Shown here one piece after another: positions 53,854-62,617 of a stretch of DNA of 64,000 nucleotides. The translations under genes were made by a program, and so were the position numbers. The stretch lies in NCBI GenBank assembly GCA_050289485.1, contig JBNKFV010000015.1, positions 124,001 through 188,000 on the forward strand, given 5' to 3'. The stretch comes from JBNKFV01 sp050289485 (GTDB lineage: Bacteria > Pseudomonadota > Gammaproteobacteria > Pseudomonadales > Cellvibrionaceae). Numbering within the stretch: the stretch's first letter is position 1; every line of letters starts with the position of its first letter. The notes beneath the pieces were generated by a model, which saw only the letters and a program-made list of their open reading frames with translations, did not search any database and was not told where the DNA came from.

Positions 53854-54308
53854 AACACTATGTGATTATCATTGCTTTATGCATCATAGCTGGCGCCGCC
53901 AAGGCCGCGTCCCTAAAACCCTTCACCTCAGATGGCTGCAGTTTTTTCCCCGATGGCCTGGGTATAGAGGGAAGCGACTGGCTTAACTGTTGTATCCACC
54001 ATGATATTGCATACTGGCAAGGTGGTTCACTGGCCGAGAAAGACGAAGCAGATGCGGCGTTGCGCCAATGTGTTGCCGAGCTGGGGCACAGCGACGTAGC
54101 TGCTATTATGTACCAGGGTGTGCAGTTAGGTGGCTCGGCGTATTTTCCAACCGGTTATCGCTGGGGATACGGCTGGCCTTACGCCCGTGGTTATCAGCCC
54201 TTGAATGATGCAGAAAAGCAGCAGGTAAAAGACCAATTAACTTTTCTGCAAACAATAGTGAGCCAATGGCTGCAAAAAAACGAACAATCTGTTTTAACAC
54301 ATCAATAA
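53850..54308 (+). CDS. secreted phospholipase A2-like protein
   Basis: The 152-residue product has a signal peptide (1-19, ending AKA) and the motif CCIHHDIAYW with Cys47-Cys48 and the His51-Asp52 pair, the pattern of the phospholipase A2 active site (CCxxHD). Further cysteines are at DGCSFFPDG and RQCV. The calcium loop of animal enzymes is not evident, so activity is unproven. The start overlaps the GNAT/C39 stop (ATGA), so it is translated with it. It is otherwise a small periplasmic or secreted protein of unknown role. Confidence 0.7.
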   Translation: MKHYVIIIALCIIAGAAKAASLKPFTSDGCSFFPDGLGIEGSDWLNCCIHHDIAYWQGGSLAEKDEADAALRQCVAELGHSDVAAIMYQGVQLGGSAYFPTGYRWGYGWPYARGYQPLNDAEKQQVKDQLTFLQTIVSQWLQKNEQSVLTHQ

Positions 54309-54328
54309 TCAGTAAGAGGGGAGACAGT

Positions 54329-54769
54329 ATGAAAACGTTATTGAGTATGGGTTTATGCAGCATCTTGATTCTTAATCTGGCGGGGTGCGGAACGTTGCTG
54401 TACCCAGAGCGTAAAGGGCAAGCCGATGGGCGTTTAGATCCTGCGGTTGTCTTGTTAGACGCAGCTGGCCTTTTGCTGTTTCTGGTACCAGGTATTGTGG
54501 CATTTGCAGTAGATTTTGCTAACGGCACTATCTATTTGCCCGGTGGGCTCGCCTATCAAATGACCGACGAAGAAAAAGCACGCGTGGCGACTAATGGCCA
54601 TGTTGATAAGCAAGCATTAAAAGCCTTAATCGACGAAAAAATGCCGGGCCGTCTTGATGCCGCAGGCAGTGATCCTTTTGCGCAGCTGGAAGTACGTGAA
54701 GTGTCGTCGATGGCAGAGCTTCGTACCTTGTTTCGCCAACACCAGCCTGTTCAAATCGCGACGATGTAA
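54329..54769 (+). CDS. conserved lipoprotein of unknown function
   Basis: The product of 146 residues has a lipoprotein signal with lipobox LNLAGC (Cys near residue 20) and then a conserved-looking block, LLYPERKGQADGRLDP, VVLLDAAGLLLFLVPGIVAF and VDFANGTIYLP, with one strongly hydrophobic segment. The ATG at 54329 has GAGGGGAGA upstream; the frame is open earlier (54266) but lies in the preceding gene. Its function is unknown. It is the last gene of the + strand set starting at 52720. Confidence 0.75.
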   Translation: MKTLLSMGLCSILILNLAGCGTLLYPERKGQADGRLDPAVVLLDAAGLLLFLVPGIVAFAVDFANGTIYLPGGLAYQMTDEEKARVATNGHVDKQALKALIDEKMPGRLDAAGSDPFAQLEVREVSSMAELRTLFRQHQPVQIATM

Positions 54770-54792
54770 TCGCGTTCTATGTTAATGGCTTA

Positions 54793-54818
54793 AAGCGCGG
54801 GTTTAGCGCCCGCGTTTT
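54793..54818 (+). terminator. terminator between lipoprotein gene and RimK-like gene
   Basis: CGCGGG and CCCGCG pair around TTTAGCG and are followed by TTTTT on the + strand. It starts about 25 bases after the lipoprotein stop and overlaps the last codons of the convergent gene. Confidence 0.65.
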
Positions 54819-56257
54819 TCCAATCTCAAAGCGAACTCTTGCATTACTTGCATGTACAGTTCGTTACCCAGATAAAGGTCTTCCACTTTGTGTTCAATGC
54901 TGGGATTGTCGTTCACTTCAATCACATAAACCTGCTGGCCTTTCTGTTTAATATCTACGCCATATAAGCCTTTGCCAATAATGGCACTGGCTTTTAGGGC
55001 GACATCCAGTACCGGTTTTGGTACTTCAAAAGTGGGCAGGGTTTCAAAGCCTCCCGAGTTAAAACGTTTTGACGAGTGATTGTAAATTTGCCAATGGTTA
55101 CGGGCCATGTGGTAACGGCAGGCATAAATGGCACGGCTGTTAAGTACACCAATGCGCCAGTCGAATTCGGTGTATAGATATTCCTGAATTAATACCAATG
55201 CCGTTTCGCTGAACAGTTCGGCCAGCTTTTTCTGCAGTTCCTCGCGGTTGGTAACTTTATAAACCCCTTTTGAAAACGAACCTTCCGGCATTTTGATCAC
55301 AATCGGGTAAGTGAATTCGTGTTCAATATTATTCAGGGTTTCTTCGCTAGAGTTGGAGATTACATGGGTTTTGAGACTGGGTACGTGCTGGTAGCTGAAG
55401 GCATCATGCAAAAATACTTTATTACAGCAGCGTAAAATTGATGTGGGATCATCCATAACCACCAGGCCTGCCGTTTCGGCTTTGCGGGCCAACCGGTAAG
55501 TAGGGTGATCAATGGCGGTGGTTTCACGAATAAACAATGCATCGTATTGTGCAATATTTTCCAGCGCGCGGCTGGTCACGGTTTCGGCCTGAATGCCGCA
55601 TTTCTCTGCTGCTTTAATAAACCGCTTAAGGGCTTCTTTGTCGCTGGGTGGTGAAGGTTCTTCGGGGTTTATCAGAATGGCCATGTCCCAACGCTGGCGT
55701 TTTTTTGCGTTGGGCGAACGCCATATCAGTTGGGTGAAGTGGGTTAATTGCTCCAAAAAGGTCTGGTTTTCTGTCTCGGTAAGGCGCGCAAACGCATAAC
55801 GTTCGATATTGGCTTTGAGGTGTCCATCCTGGTTTTGCAGCACCAGTTTCATGATTGGGGTGGGAAGCAAATTAAATAAGCGTTGGCCCAGTTTGCGTAG
55901 GCTGGGGTCACTGGCGTAGCCAAAGCAATAGAGGTATTCCTTGGTATCGCCCGTGTTTGGCACCAGCTTGCGCAATGAATCCAGTTCGGTACTGAGTATT
56001 TCGGCATGAGAGCTTTCACGCAGTTCGTTAATCGTACTCACGCTCGGTAAAGCTTTATGCTGACGGGCTTCGGCCAGTAATGAACAGTAATACCCTTTAC
56101 TCAAATAATGTTCTGTATCGCACAGGTTGATAATGCGGGTTTTGCGTTCGTTACGCTTGGGGTATTCGTGCAAATACTGCTCGAACGAAATAACCTTGAG
56201 TGCGCCACTGGTAAATACCAGTGATGGATCGTCTACGATAATTAGCGTGGTATACAT
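54803..56257 (-). CDS. RimK-like ATP-grasp ligase with RLAN domain
   Basis: The 484-residue protein has an N-terminal part (about 1-190) like the RLAN domain (RimK-like ATP-grasp N-terminal) and a C-terminal ATP-grasp domain (about 270-475). ATP-grasp residues include the Lys of PIVIKMPEGSFSKGVY, the acidic QEYLYTEFDWRIGVL and the metal-binding VIEVNDNPSIEHKVED. RimK-type enzymes join amino acids, often glutamate, to protein or peptide ends by amide bonds. Its substrate is unknown. RLAN-ATP-grasp genes are known to occur beside GNAT/C39-type fusions and a zinc peptidase, just as here, which suggests peptide synthesis or tagging. Confidence 0.8.
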   Translation of the reverse strand: MYTTLIIVDDPSLVFTSGALKVISFEQYLHEYPKRNERKTRIINLCDTEHYLSKGYYCSLLAEARQHKALPSVSTINELRESSHAEILSTELDSLRKLVPNTGDTKEYLYCFGYASDPSLRKLGQRLFNLLPTPIMKLVLQNQDGHLKANIERYAFARLTETENQTFLEQLTHFTQLIWRSPNAKKRQRWDMAILINPEEPSPPSDKEALKRFIKAAEKCGIQAETVTSRALENIAQYDALFIRETTAIDHPTYRLARKAETAGLVVMDDPTSILRCCNKVFLHDAFSYQHVPSLKTHVISNSSEETLNNIEHEFTYPIVIKMPEGSFSKGVYKVTNREELQKKLAELFSETALVLIQEYLYTEFDWRIGVLNSRAIYACRYHMARNHWQIYNHSSKRFNSGGFETLPTFEVPKPVLDVALKASAIIGKGLYGVDIKQKGQQVYVIEVNDNPSIEHKVEDLYLGNELYMQVMQEFALRLEKRGR

Positions 56258-56278
56258 AAAATGCTCCGGATGCCGAGC

Positions 56279-57358
56279 TTAGGCGCTTTGCTTTGCCAGC
56301 TGAATCAATACGTCGATAAAAGCTGCCACTGATTGTTTCGGGGCCGACTCAGCCAGTGTGTGATACCCCGACGTTGGAATCTGTAAGGTTGTGCCAGTGA
56401 CTAAACCGTTAGAGGCTGAAATGATTCGCCCCATTTCGGTTGATCCCAATGAGGCGGACTTTTCTCCTGCTTTCAGCAGTTGGTTTTGTTGCGCTACATA
56501 CTCGTCTTTAAATTGCGTTTTGATCGCCATTCGCTGACACAGCTTATATAGGGCAGCCGTTAATGATTTGTCGAATTCGGCGTTAGCATCACGATTGCGC
56601 AGCACCAGTGTTTGTTCTTTGGCAGTGTTGAAATCGGAGTAGGGACTGGTATCGACGACAATCAGCTGGTTGGTGCCTTTGCCAAAGCGGCGAAACCATT
56701 CCAGCAGGTAGCGCCAGCTTTTGCCGGCTTCTTCTTGTGCGGTAAAAAACGCAGTGCCTTCAAATCCAAGTTCAAACAGGTATACCAAAATAGCAATGGT
56801 AAGAATGTTATCAAGCTGGCCTACGAGGGCCTCGTCTGTCACCTTCAAACGATCGAGAAACGCTACCGGTGTACCGGCTATCAGGTGTTCAAGCCCTTCC
56901 AGTTCGAAAATCAGGTTGTTGCGGTATTCGCAAATATACGCTTGTTTGATTTTGCCATTGCCACGGTAGACCCCTGACCAAGGTTCGTACGCATACACTG
57001 CCTGTTCTGGAAAACGGCCTACCACCTTGCGCATCAGTTCTTCGCTTACGGAGTTTCCCAGCAAGTCGGAGCGGGCACCCGATACAAAAGCTGCATACTG
57101 AAACTCGTTAGGCCCGGTACAGATTAACCCGTGACGGTCAGCGTGGGCCGACAGCATCAACCCGTTGGGCTTGCTGCCTTGCGCCACCAGAAGACCTTCG
57201 TACCACGTTACCCTTGCCCCGCGCTCTTCGAGTTCACGCTGGAGAATACGAAAGAAAGAATGTTCTGCGCCGACGACGCTGGGGTTACGAATCAGCGAAG
57301 AGAGAAGGTCGATCAATGGCTGTGGTAACGCCGTATCAGGCTGTGTGGCTTCGGTCAT
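56279..57358 (-). CDS. M42/M20-like zinc aminopeptidase
   Basis: The 359-residue protein has the metal ligands of the co-catalytic zinc peptidases: His and Asp in SAHADRHG, the bridging Asp in GQLDN, the catalytic Glu pair in TAQEEAG, an Asp in VVDTSPYSD and the last His in PTSGYHTLAE. Arrangement and length are closest to the M42 glutamyl aminopeptidase group. It may trim peptides made by the RimK-like ligase, from which it is separated by 21 bases on the same strand. Upstream is the trpL region pointing the other way. Confidence 0.85.
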   Translation of the reverse strand: MTEATQPDTALPQPLIDLLSSLIRNPSVVGAEHSFFRILQRELEERGARVTWYEGLLVAQGSKPNGLMLSAHADRHGLICTGPNEFQYAAFVSGARSDLLGNSVSEELMRKVVGRFPEQAVYAYEPWSGVYRGNGKIKQAYICEYRNNLIFELEGLEHLIAGTPVAFLDRLKVTDEALVGQLDNILTIAILVYLFELGFEGTAFFTAQEEAGKSWRYLLEWFRRFGKGTNQLIVVDTSPYSDFNTAKEQTLVLRNRDANAEFDKSLTAALYKLCQRMAIKTQFKDEYVAQQNQLLKAGEKSASLGSTEMGRIISASNGLVTGTTLQIPTSGYHTLAESAPKQSVAAFIDVLIQLAKQSA

Positions 57359-57733
57359 TGGTGTGCTCCAACAGGCTTGGGTTAGGCCTCCTTGATGGGT
57401 CTAGATGCGAGGTACCATAACGGTAATAAAACTGGGTTTTTGGCAGGTTGCATGGGGCTGATAAGTCATCGCAAACTTGCACGCTATATATAGCGCAATT
57501 TGAGCCTTGGCAAGATTTATTTTGCACCTATAGGCAAATTTTGGCGGCAGACTCGCCAACCGGTTATTCATGGCTTCACGATTGGTCTGTTAGCAACAAG
57601 TGGCCATGGCTAAAGGGGGGAATTCGAGTGGTTTGCGGTCTGTACACTCGATAGTTTTGTGGTTAAACTTAAGCCCCATTAACGGGCCGCCTATACCTAC
57701 TATTTCTTACATTCGGCTCGCTGGAGACCACAC

Positions 57734-57793
57734 GTGACAACACTGGCTCAGACCCAGATTCCCTTTCCCTCAACTTGGCGATGGCGTCGCTAG
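57734..57793 (+). CDS. trpL: trp leader peptide TrpL
   Basis: A 19-codon frame starts at GTG 57734, with GGAGA 8-12 bases upstream, and reads MTTLAQTQIPFPSTWRWRR then stop. Two Trp codons stand near the end, separated by Arg, which is the signature of a ribosome-mediated attenuator. It lies 127 bases before trpE. Pseudomonas trpE is known to be attenuated this way. Too short for ordinary gene finding. Confidence 0.75.
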   Translation: MTTLAQTQIPFPSTWRWRR

Positions 57794-57919
57794 GTTCACT
57801 GCTGGCTGCCTGTCGGCCAGACTCTGTAACTGCCATTCAAGGCATTTTCATCGGTTCAAAGAACCATTTAATAACGGGTTTGAGCAATTGCATCGCCCAG
57901 CCGTTGTAAGGAAAGATCA
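57793..57919 (+). promoter_or_regulatory. trpE attenuator region
   Basis: After the TrpL stop come CTGGC/GCCAG (57802-57806 with 57816-57820), TGCC/GGCA followed by TTTT (about 57831-57847), and GGTTC/GAACC (57853-57857 with 57861-57865) followed by ATTTAATAA. A further GGTTC at 57793-57797, overlapping the TrpL stop, can pair with the same GAACC, so a ribosome stalled on the Trp codons could change the folding. The exact terminator and antiterminator are my inference. Confidence 0.5.
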
Positions 57920-59383
57920 ATGACGCCGCAAGAATATAACCAATTGGCTGCCCAGGGCTACAACCGTATTCCGGTTGTACGAGAAGTGTTGGCTGATTTG
58001 GAAACACCTGTTTCCAGCTATCTAAAACTGGCCCGTGGGCCCTATTCCTACTTGTTTGAATCTGTGCAGGGTGGTGAGAAATGGGGGCGTTACTCCATAC
58101 TGGGCATGCCCGCGCGCACCATCATGAAGGTATTTGGTGAGCAGATTACCATCGAGAAAGATGGTGAAGTGGTTGAAACCCTACAAAGCCACGATCCGCT
58201 GGCCTTTGTAGAGCAGTTTAAGGCGCGTTACCGCGCGCCAGATCTGGACGGTTTGCCCAGCTTCAGTGGTGGCCTGGTTGGCTACTTCGGCTATGACTGT
58301 GTGCGTTATGTGGAGCCTAAATTAAACGCCAGTGTGAATACTGATACGATTCATACACCGGATATTCTGTTGATGGTATCTGATGAAGTGGTGGTATTCG
58401 ATAACCTGGCAGGCAAACTGATTTTTATTGTGCACGCCAACCCAGAGATTGATCAGGCCTACGATAAAGCCATTGCCCGACTTGATGCACTGGAAGCAGA
58501 ACTGCACAACGCGGTACCGGCGTTACCTGCGATTAATCCACAGGCTCCGGTGCGCGAGAGCGAATTTGCATCGAGTTTTGGTGAAGAGAATTTTCACGCA
58601 GCGATAGAAAAAATCAAAGCCTACGTGCAGGCTGGTGACATTATGCAGGTGGTGATTTCACAGCGGCTGTCGATTCCATTCACGGCAGAGCCTATCAACC
58701 TATACCGCGCCCTGCGTCATCTCAATCCATCTCCGTACATGTATTTTCTGGATCTGGGTGACCATCATGTAGTGGGTAGCAGCCCCGAGATTCTCGCGCG
58801 TTTGGAAAATGGTGAAGTCACTGTGCGCCCCATTGCCGGTACTCGCCGTCGTGGTAAAACCCCAGAAGAAGATCTGGCGCTGGAAAAAGAAATGGTTAAC
58901 GACCCCAAAGAAATTGCTGAGCATTTGATGCTGATTGATCTGGGGCGTAACGATGCCGGCCGCGTGAGTGAAATTGGTTCGGTAACCGTTACCGAGAAAA
59001 TGATGGTAGAGCGTTACTCTCACGTGATGCACATTACTTCAAACGTAAAAGGCAGGCTTAAAGAGGGCTTGGGCGCAATGGACGTACTTCGTGCTGCCTT
59101 GCCCGCTGGTACTTTGTCGGGTGCGCCGAAAATACGCGCGATGGAAATCATCGATGAGTTGGAATCCTACAAACGCGGTATCTACGGCGGTGCCGTAGGT
59201 TATATCGATTGGAGCGGCAATATGGATACCGCTATTGCCATTCGTACTGCAGTTATTAAAGATCAAACGTTATATATCCAGGCGGGGGCCGGTGTGGTTG
59301 CTGATTCGCAACCCGCCCTTGAATGGAAAGAGACCATGAACAAAGCACGCGCTACGTTTCGCGCCGTTGATATGGTCTTATAA
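57920..59383 (+). CDS. trpE: anthranilate synthase component I TrpE
   Basis: TrpE makes anthranilate from chorismate with ammonia from TrpG. The 487-residue product has the N-terminal feedback-binding region (YLKLARGPYSYLFESVQGG), and the chorismate-binding domain with GDIMQVVISQR, NPSPYMYFLDL, RPIAGTRRRG, HLMLIDLGRND, LPAGTLSGAPKIRAME and RGIYGGAVGYID. It lies behind the TrpL attenuator, so tryptophan supply should control it. It heads trpEGDC with AAAGAGGA before trpG. Confidence 0.97.
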   Translation: MTPQEYNQLAAQGYNRIPVVREVLADLETPVSSYLKLARGPYSYLFESVQGGEKWGRYSILGMPARTIMKVFGEQITIEKDGEVVETLQSHDPLAFVEQFKARYRAPDLDGLPSFSGGLVGYFGYDCVRYVEPKLNASVNTDTIHTPDILLMVSDEVVVFDNLAGKLIFIVHANPEIDQAYDKAIARLDALEAELHNAVPALPAINPQAPVRESEFASSFGEENFHAAIEKIKAYVQAGDIMQVVISQRLSIPFTAEPINLYRALRHLNPSPYMYFLDLGDHHVVGSSPEILARLENGEVTVRPIAGTRRRGKTPEEDLALEKEMVNDPKEIAEHLMLIDLGRNDAGRVSEIGSVTVTEKMMVERYSHVMHITSNVKGRLKEGLGAMDVLRAALPAGTLSGAPKIRAMEIIDELESYKRGIYGGAVGYIDWSGNMDTAIAIRTAVIKDQTLYIQAGAGVVADSQPALEWKETMNKARATFRAVDMVL

Positions 59384-59396
59384 AGAGGATTACACC

Positions 59397-59975
59397 ATGC
59401 TGTTGATGATCGATAACTACGACTCGTTTACCTATAACGTTGTGCAGTATCTCGGCGAATTGAAAGCTGATGTAAATGTGGTACGCAACGACGAACTCAC
59501 TCTGGAGGAAATAGAGGCCCTTAAGCCAGAAAAACTGGTGATTTCGCCTGGCCCCTGCACGCCTAACGAAGCGGGCGTGTCGGTAGCTGCCATACAGGCG
59601 TTTAAAGGCCGTATACCTATTTTGGGCATTTGCCTGGGCCACCAGAGTATTGGGCAAGCATTTGGTGGCAAGATTGTACGTGCACGCCAGGTTATGCACG
59701 GTAAAATGTCGCCCATGTTCCATAAAAATACGGGTGTGTTCCGCGGGTTGAAAAATCCCTACCAGGCAACCCGTTATCACTCGTTAGTGATTGAAAAAGC
59801 CAGTTTGCCAGACTGCTTGGAAATCACTGCCTGGACAGAAACTGACGACGGACAAATGGATGAGATCATGGGCGTGCGGCACAAAGAATACGCGATTGAA
59901 GGTGTGCAGTTTCATCCGGAATCCATCATGACTGAACACGGGCACGACCTGTTGCGTAATTTTTTAGAGCAGTAA
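59397..59975 (+). CDS. trpG: anthranilate synthase glutamine amidotransferase TrpG
   Basis: TrpG releases ammonia from glutamine for TrpE. The 192-residue class I amidotransferase has MIDNYDSFTYN, the nucleophile Cys in GICLGHQSIGQAFGG, and the His-Glu pair in VQFHPESIMTEHG. The frame is open from 59367, but the ATG at 59397 has AAAGAGGA just upstream and matches the family start. It stands 13 bases after trpE and overlaps trpD. Confidence 0.97.
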   Translation: MLLMIDNYDSFTYNVVQYLGELKADVNVVRNDELTLEEIEALKPEKLVISPGPCTPNEAGVSVAAIQAFKGRIPILGICLGHQSIGQAFGGKIVRARQVMHGKMSPMFHKNTGVFRGLKNPYQATRYHSLVIEKASLPDCLEITAWTETDDGQMDEIMGVRHKEYAIEGVQFHPESIMTEHGHDLLRNFLEQ

Positions 59976-59986
59976 TGAGGCACTCC

Positions 59987-61024
59987 ATGGATATTAAACA
60001 AGCGCTGGCCTCCATCGTAGAAGGCAATAGCCTGAGCATGGACGACATGGCTACCGTCATGAACCAAGTTATGACCGGCAACGCGACAGAAGCCCAAATA
60101 GGGGCTTTGCTGATGGGGCTGCGCATGAAAGGTGAAACCATCGACGAGATTGCCGGCTCGGCAAAAGCGATGCGCGCATTGGCGAAATCGGTGTCGGTGA
60201 ATGCGTCCAACCTGGTGGATATTTGTGGCACTGGGGGTGACGGTTCCAACCTGTTTAATGTGTCGACGGCCAGTAGCTTTGTGATTGCCGCCGCCGGTGG
60301 CCATGTTGCCAAACACGGTAACCGGTCGGTATCGAGCTCTTCCGGCAGTGCCGACCTGCTCGAAAAAGCTGGCGTAAAGCTGGGCATTTCGCCTGAGCAG
60401 GTAGCGCGCTGTGTTGAACATGTAGGGGTGGGCTTTATGTTTGCCCCGGCACATCACTCGGCTATGAAATACGCCGTGGGGCCACGCCGTGAGCTTGCCT
60501 TGCGCACGGTATTCAATGCGTTAGGGCCCATGACCAACCCCGCGGGTGTCAAGCGTCAGGTATTAGGTGTTTACGATGATGGCTTGTGTCGCGCTCTCGC
60601 TGAAGTGCTTAATCGCCTGGGTAGCGAACACGTGATGGTGGTGCATTCGGCTGAGGGGTTAGATGAAATCTCGCTGGCCGGTGAAACACACGTTGCCGAA
60701 TTGAAAAACGGTGTGGTCACTGAATATGTTATTCGCCCCTCCGATTTTGGCATTGCCGAGCAATCGCTCGATGGGCTGCAGGTCAAAACGGCAGAAGAAT
60801 CGCTGGCTCTGATCTTAGATGCATTAGGCCGCAAAAAAGGCCCTATGGCAGCCAAAGCCGGTGACATGATTGCTCTCAATGCCGGTGCTGCTATTTATGT
60901 CAGTGGTGTAGCCGATAGTTTCAATGAAGGCGTTGCCATGGCGCAAGATGCCATCGCCAGTGGTTTGGCAGCAGAAAAAATTAAAGAGCTGGCAGCATTT
61001 ACTGAGTTTCAGGTTAATCAATAA
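59987..61024 (+). CDS. trpD: anthranilate phosphoribosyltransferase TrpD
   Basis: TrpD joins anthranilate to PRPP. The product of 345 residues has DICGTGGDGSNLFNVST, the PRPP pocket KHGNRSVSSSSGSADLLE, FAPAHHSAMKY, and GPMTNPAGVKRQVLGVY. I choose the ATG at 59987 (MDIKQALASI), which matches the Pseudomonas start and has GAGG six bases upstream; an ATG at 59975 overlapping the trpG stop would add four residues. Confidence 0.96.
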   Translation: MDIKQALASIVEGNSLSMDDMATVMNQVMTGNATEAQIGALLMGLRMKGETIDEIAGSAKAMRALAKSVSVNASNLVDICGTGGDGSNLFNVSTASSFVIAAAGGHVAKHGNRSVSSSSGSADLLEKAGVKLGISPEQVARCVEHVGVGFMFAPAHHSAMKYAVGPRRELALRTVFNALGPMTNPAGVKRQVLGVYDDGLCRALAEVLNRLGSEHVMVVHSAEGLDEISLAGETHVAELKNGVVTEYVIRPSDFGIAEQSLDGLQVKTAEESLALILDALGRKKGPMAAKAGDMIALNAGAAIYVSGVADSFNEGVAMAQDAIASGLAAEKIKELAAFTEFQVNQ

Positions 61025-61043
61025 CGCGATTAAGGTTTTACCC

Positions 61044-61838
61044 ATGTCTACGCCAACGGTGCTGAAAAAGATTATCGATCGTAAATTCGAAGAAATTGCC
61101 GAGCGTCAGAAACAGGCCTCTATTACCGATTTACAAGCACATCTGGCGGGCCTACCGCCTACCCGAGGTTTTGCTAACGCTATCGCCAGCAAGGTTGCGT
61201 TAAAACAACCGGCGGTGATTGCCGAAGTCAAAAAAGCTTCGCCCAGTAAGGGCGTGATTCGTGAAGATTTTCATCCTGTACAGATTGCCAAAAGTTATGA
61301 AGCGGGTGGTGCAACCTGTTTGTCGGTGTTGACTGATGTGGATTTCTTTCAAGGTGCCGATGCTTATATGCGTGAGGCTCGCAACGCCGTCACTCTGCCG
61401 GTAATTCGTAAAGACTTTATGGTCGACGAATACCAGATAATCGAGTCGCGGGTGTTGGGCGCCGATTGTGTGCTGTTGATTGCCGCGTGCCTTAGCGAAG
61501 AAAAATTGAACAGCCTGCATGCATTGGCGGTAAAACTGGGTCTGGATGTATTGATTGAGGTACACAACGAAGCTGAGCTGGCGTTGGCCTTGAAGCTCGA
61601 CAATCAGTTGATTGGCATTAACAATCGCGATTTGCATACCTTTGAAACCAGTCTTGAAACCACTTACCGCTTACAGGCCATGATCCCGCAAGATCGTGTG
61701 GTGGTAACAGAAAGCGGTATTCACACCCGCGACGATGTACAGGCCATGCGTGACCGCGGAATACATGCGTTTCTGGTTGGCGAAGCATTTATGCGTGCAG
61801 ACGAGCCAGGTGAGTGCCTGAAAAATTTGTTTTTCTAA
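61044..61838 (+). CDS. trpC: indole-3-glycerol-phosphate synthase TrpC
   Basis: TrpC closes the indole ring from CdRP. The product of 264 residues is a TIM barrel with VIAEVKKASPSKGVI, SVLTDVDFFQG, VIRKDFMVDEYQI, GINNRDLHTFE and VVTESGIHTRDDV. The frame is open from 60924, inside trpD, but I place the start at the ATG at 61044 (MSTPTVLKKI). No TrpF is fused, unlike E. coli. It is the last gene of trpEGDC in this window. Confidence 0.96.
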   Translation: MSTPTVLKKIIDRKFEEIAERQKQASITDLQAHLAGLPPTRGFANAIASKVALKQPAVIAEVKKASPSKGVIREDFHPVQIAKSYEAGGATCLSVLTDVDFFQGADAYMREARNAVTLPVIRKDFMVDEYQIIESRVLGADCVLLIAACLSEEKLNSLHALAVKLGLDVLIEVHNEAELALALKLDNQLIGINNRDLHTFETSLETTYRLQAMIPQDRVVVTESGIHTRDDVQAMRDRGIHAFLVGEAFMRADEPGECLKNLFF

Positions 61839-62029
61839 TATAAAACCGGCGCGGCGACGATGCTAATTTTAAGGAAGCCGTTTATAAAGGTTCGTCAGCT
61901 CGTTACAGCAAAACGGTACAATAATTTCGCTACCCAATTGTTTCTATAAAAAGACAGCGCATAAATTGCTTTTTTGTTTAATTGCATTGAGGTTTTTTTG
62001 TGTTTATTGATTAAATTAAGGATGAGGTC

Positions 62030-62617
62030 ATGTTTAAACGCATAACACTGTTAGTAACCATCTGTTTGTTTCTGTCAGCCTGTGGAATAAATAATATTCC
62101 TACCTATGATGAGCAGGTTAAATCGGCCTGGTCGCAGGTGGAAAATCAATATCAACGCCGCTCCGATTTGGTGCCCAACTTGGTGGCGACGGTTAAAGGC
62201 TATGCCAAACAGGAACGCGAAACTCTCACGGCGGTAACGGAAGCCAGGGCAAAAGTGTCGTCCATGCAAGTGGACTCCAATTTAATTAATGATCCGCAAA
62301 AATTGCAGCAGTTTCAGCAGGCACAGCAACAGTTAAGTGGTGCATTAAGCCGTTTAATGGTTGTGGTAGAGCGCTATCCTGAGTTGAAGTCCAATCAAAA
62401 TTTCTTAGCCCTGCAATCACAGCTGGAAGGTACTGAAAATCGCATTAGCGTTGCGCGGCGTGATTTTATTGCGGCTGTACAGCAATACAACACCGAGATT
62501 CGAACTTTTCCCGGTAAAATATGGCATGGCATTTTGTATAGCGATATGCCCGTTCGTGACAACTATGAAGCAACGTCGGAAAACGCCGAAGCTGCGCCGG
62601 AGGTGAAGTTTGATTAA
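62030..62617 (+). CDS. lemA: LemA family protein
   Basis: The 195-residue product has a short hydrophobic N-terminus with a lipobox-like LFLSAC (Cys18) and the LemA helical domain, with QRRSDLVPNLVATVKGYAKQ and GTENRISVARRDF near residue 130. LemA proteins are membrane-associated coiled-coil bundles of unclear role. Gene pairs of lemA with TPM-domain genes are common, and the next gene overlaps this one by eight bases. Confidence 0.9.
   Translation: MFKRITLLVTICLFLSACGINNIPTYDEQVKSAWSQVENQYQRRSDLVPNLVATVKGYAKQERETLTAVTEARAKVSSMQVDSNLINDPQKLQQFQQAQQQLSGALSRLMVVVERYPELKSNQNFLALQSQLEGTENRISVARRDFIAAVQQYNTEIRTFPGKIWHGILYSDMPVRDNYEATSENAEAAPEVKFD

Noticed and set aside
57448..57654. Open frame with four Trp codons near its end, as a possible trp leader
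   Set aside because: It is 68 residues long, lies too far from trpE, and no clear ribosome-binding site precedes it; the 19-codon frame at 57734 is a better leader.
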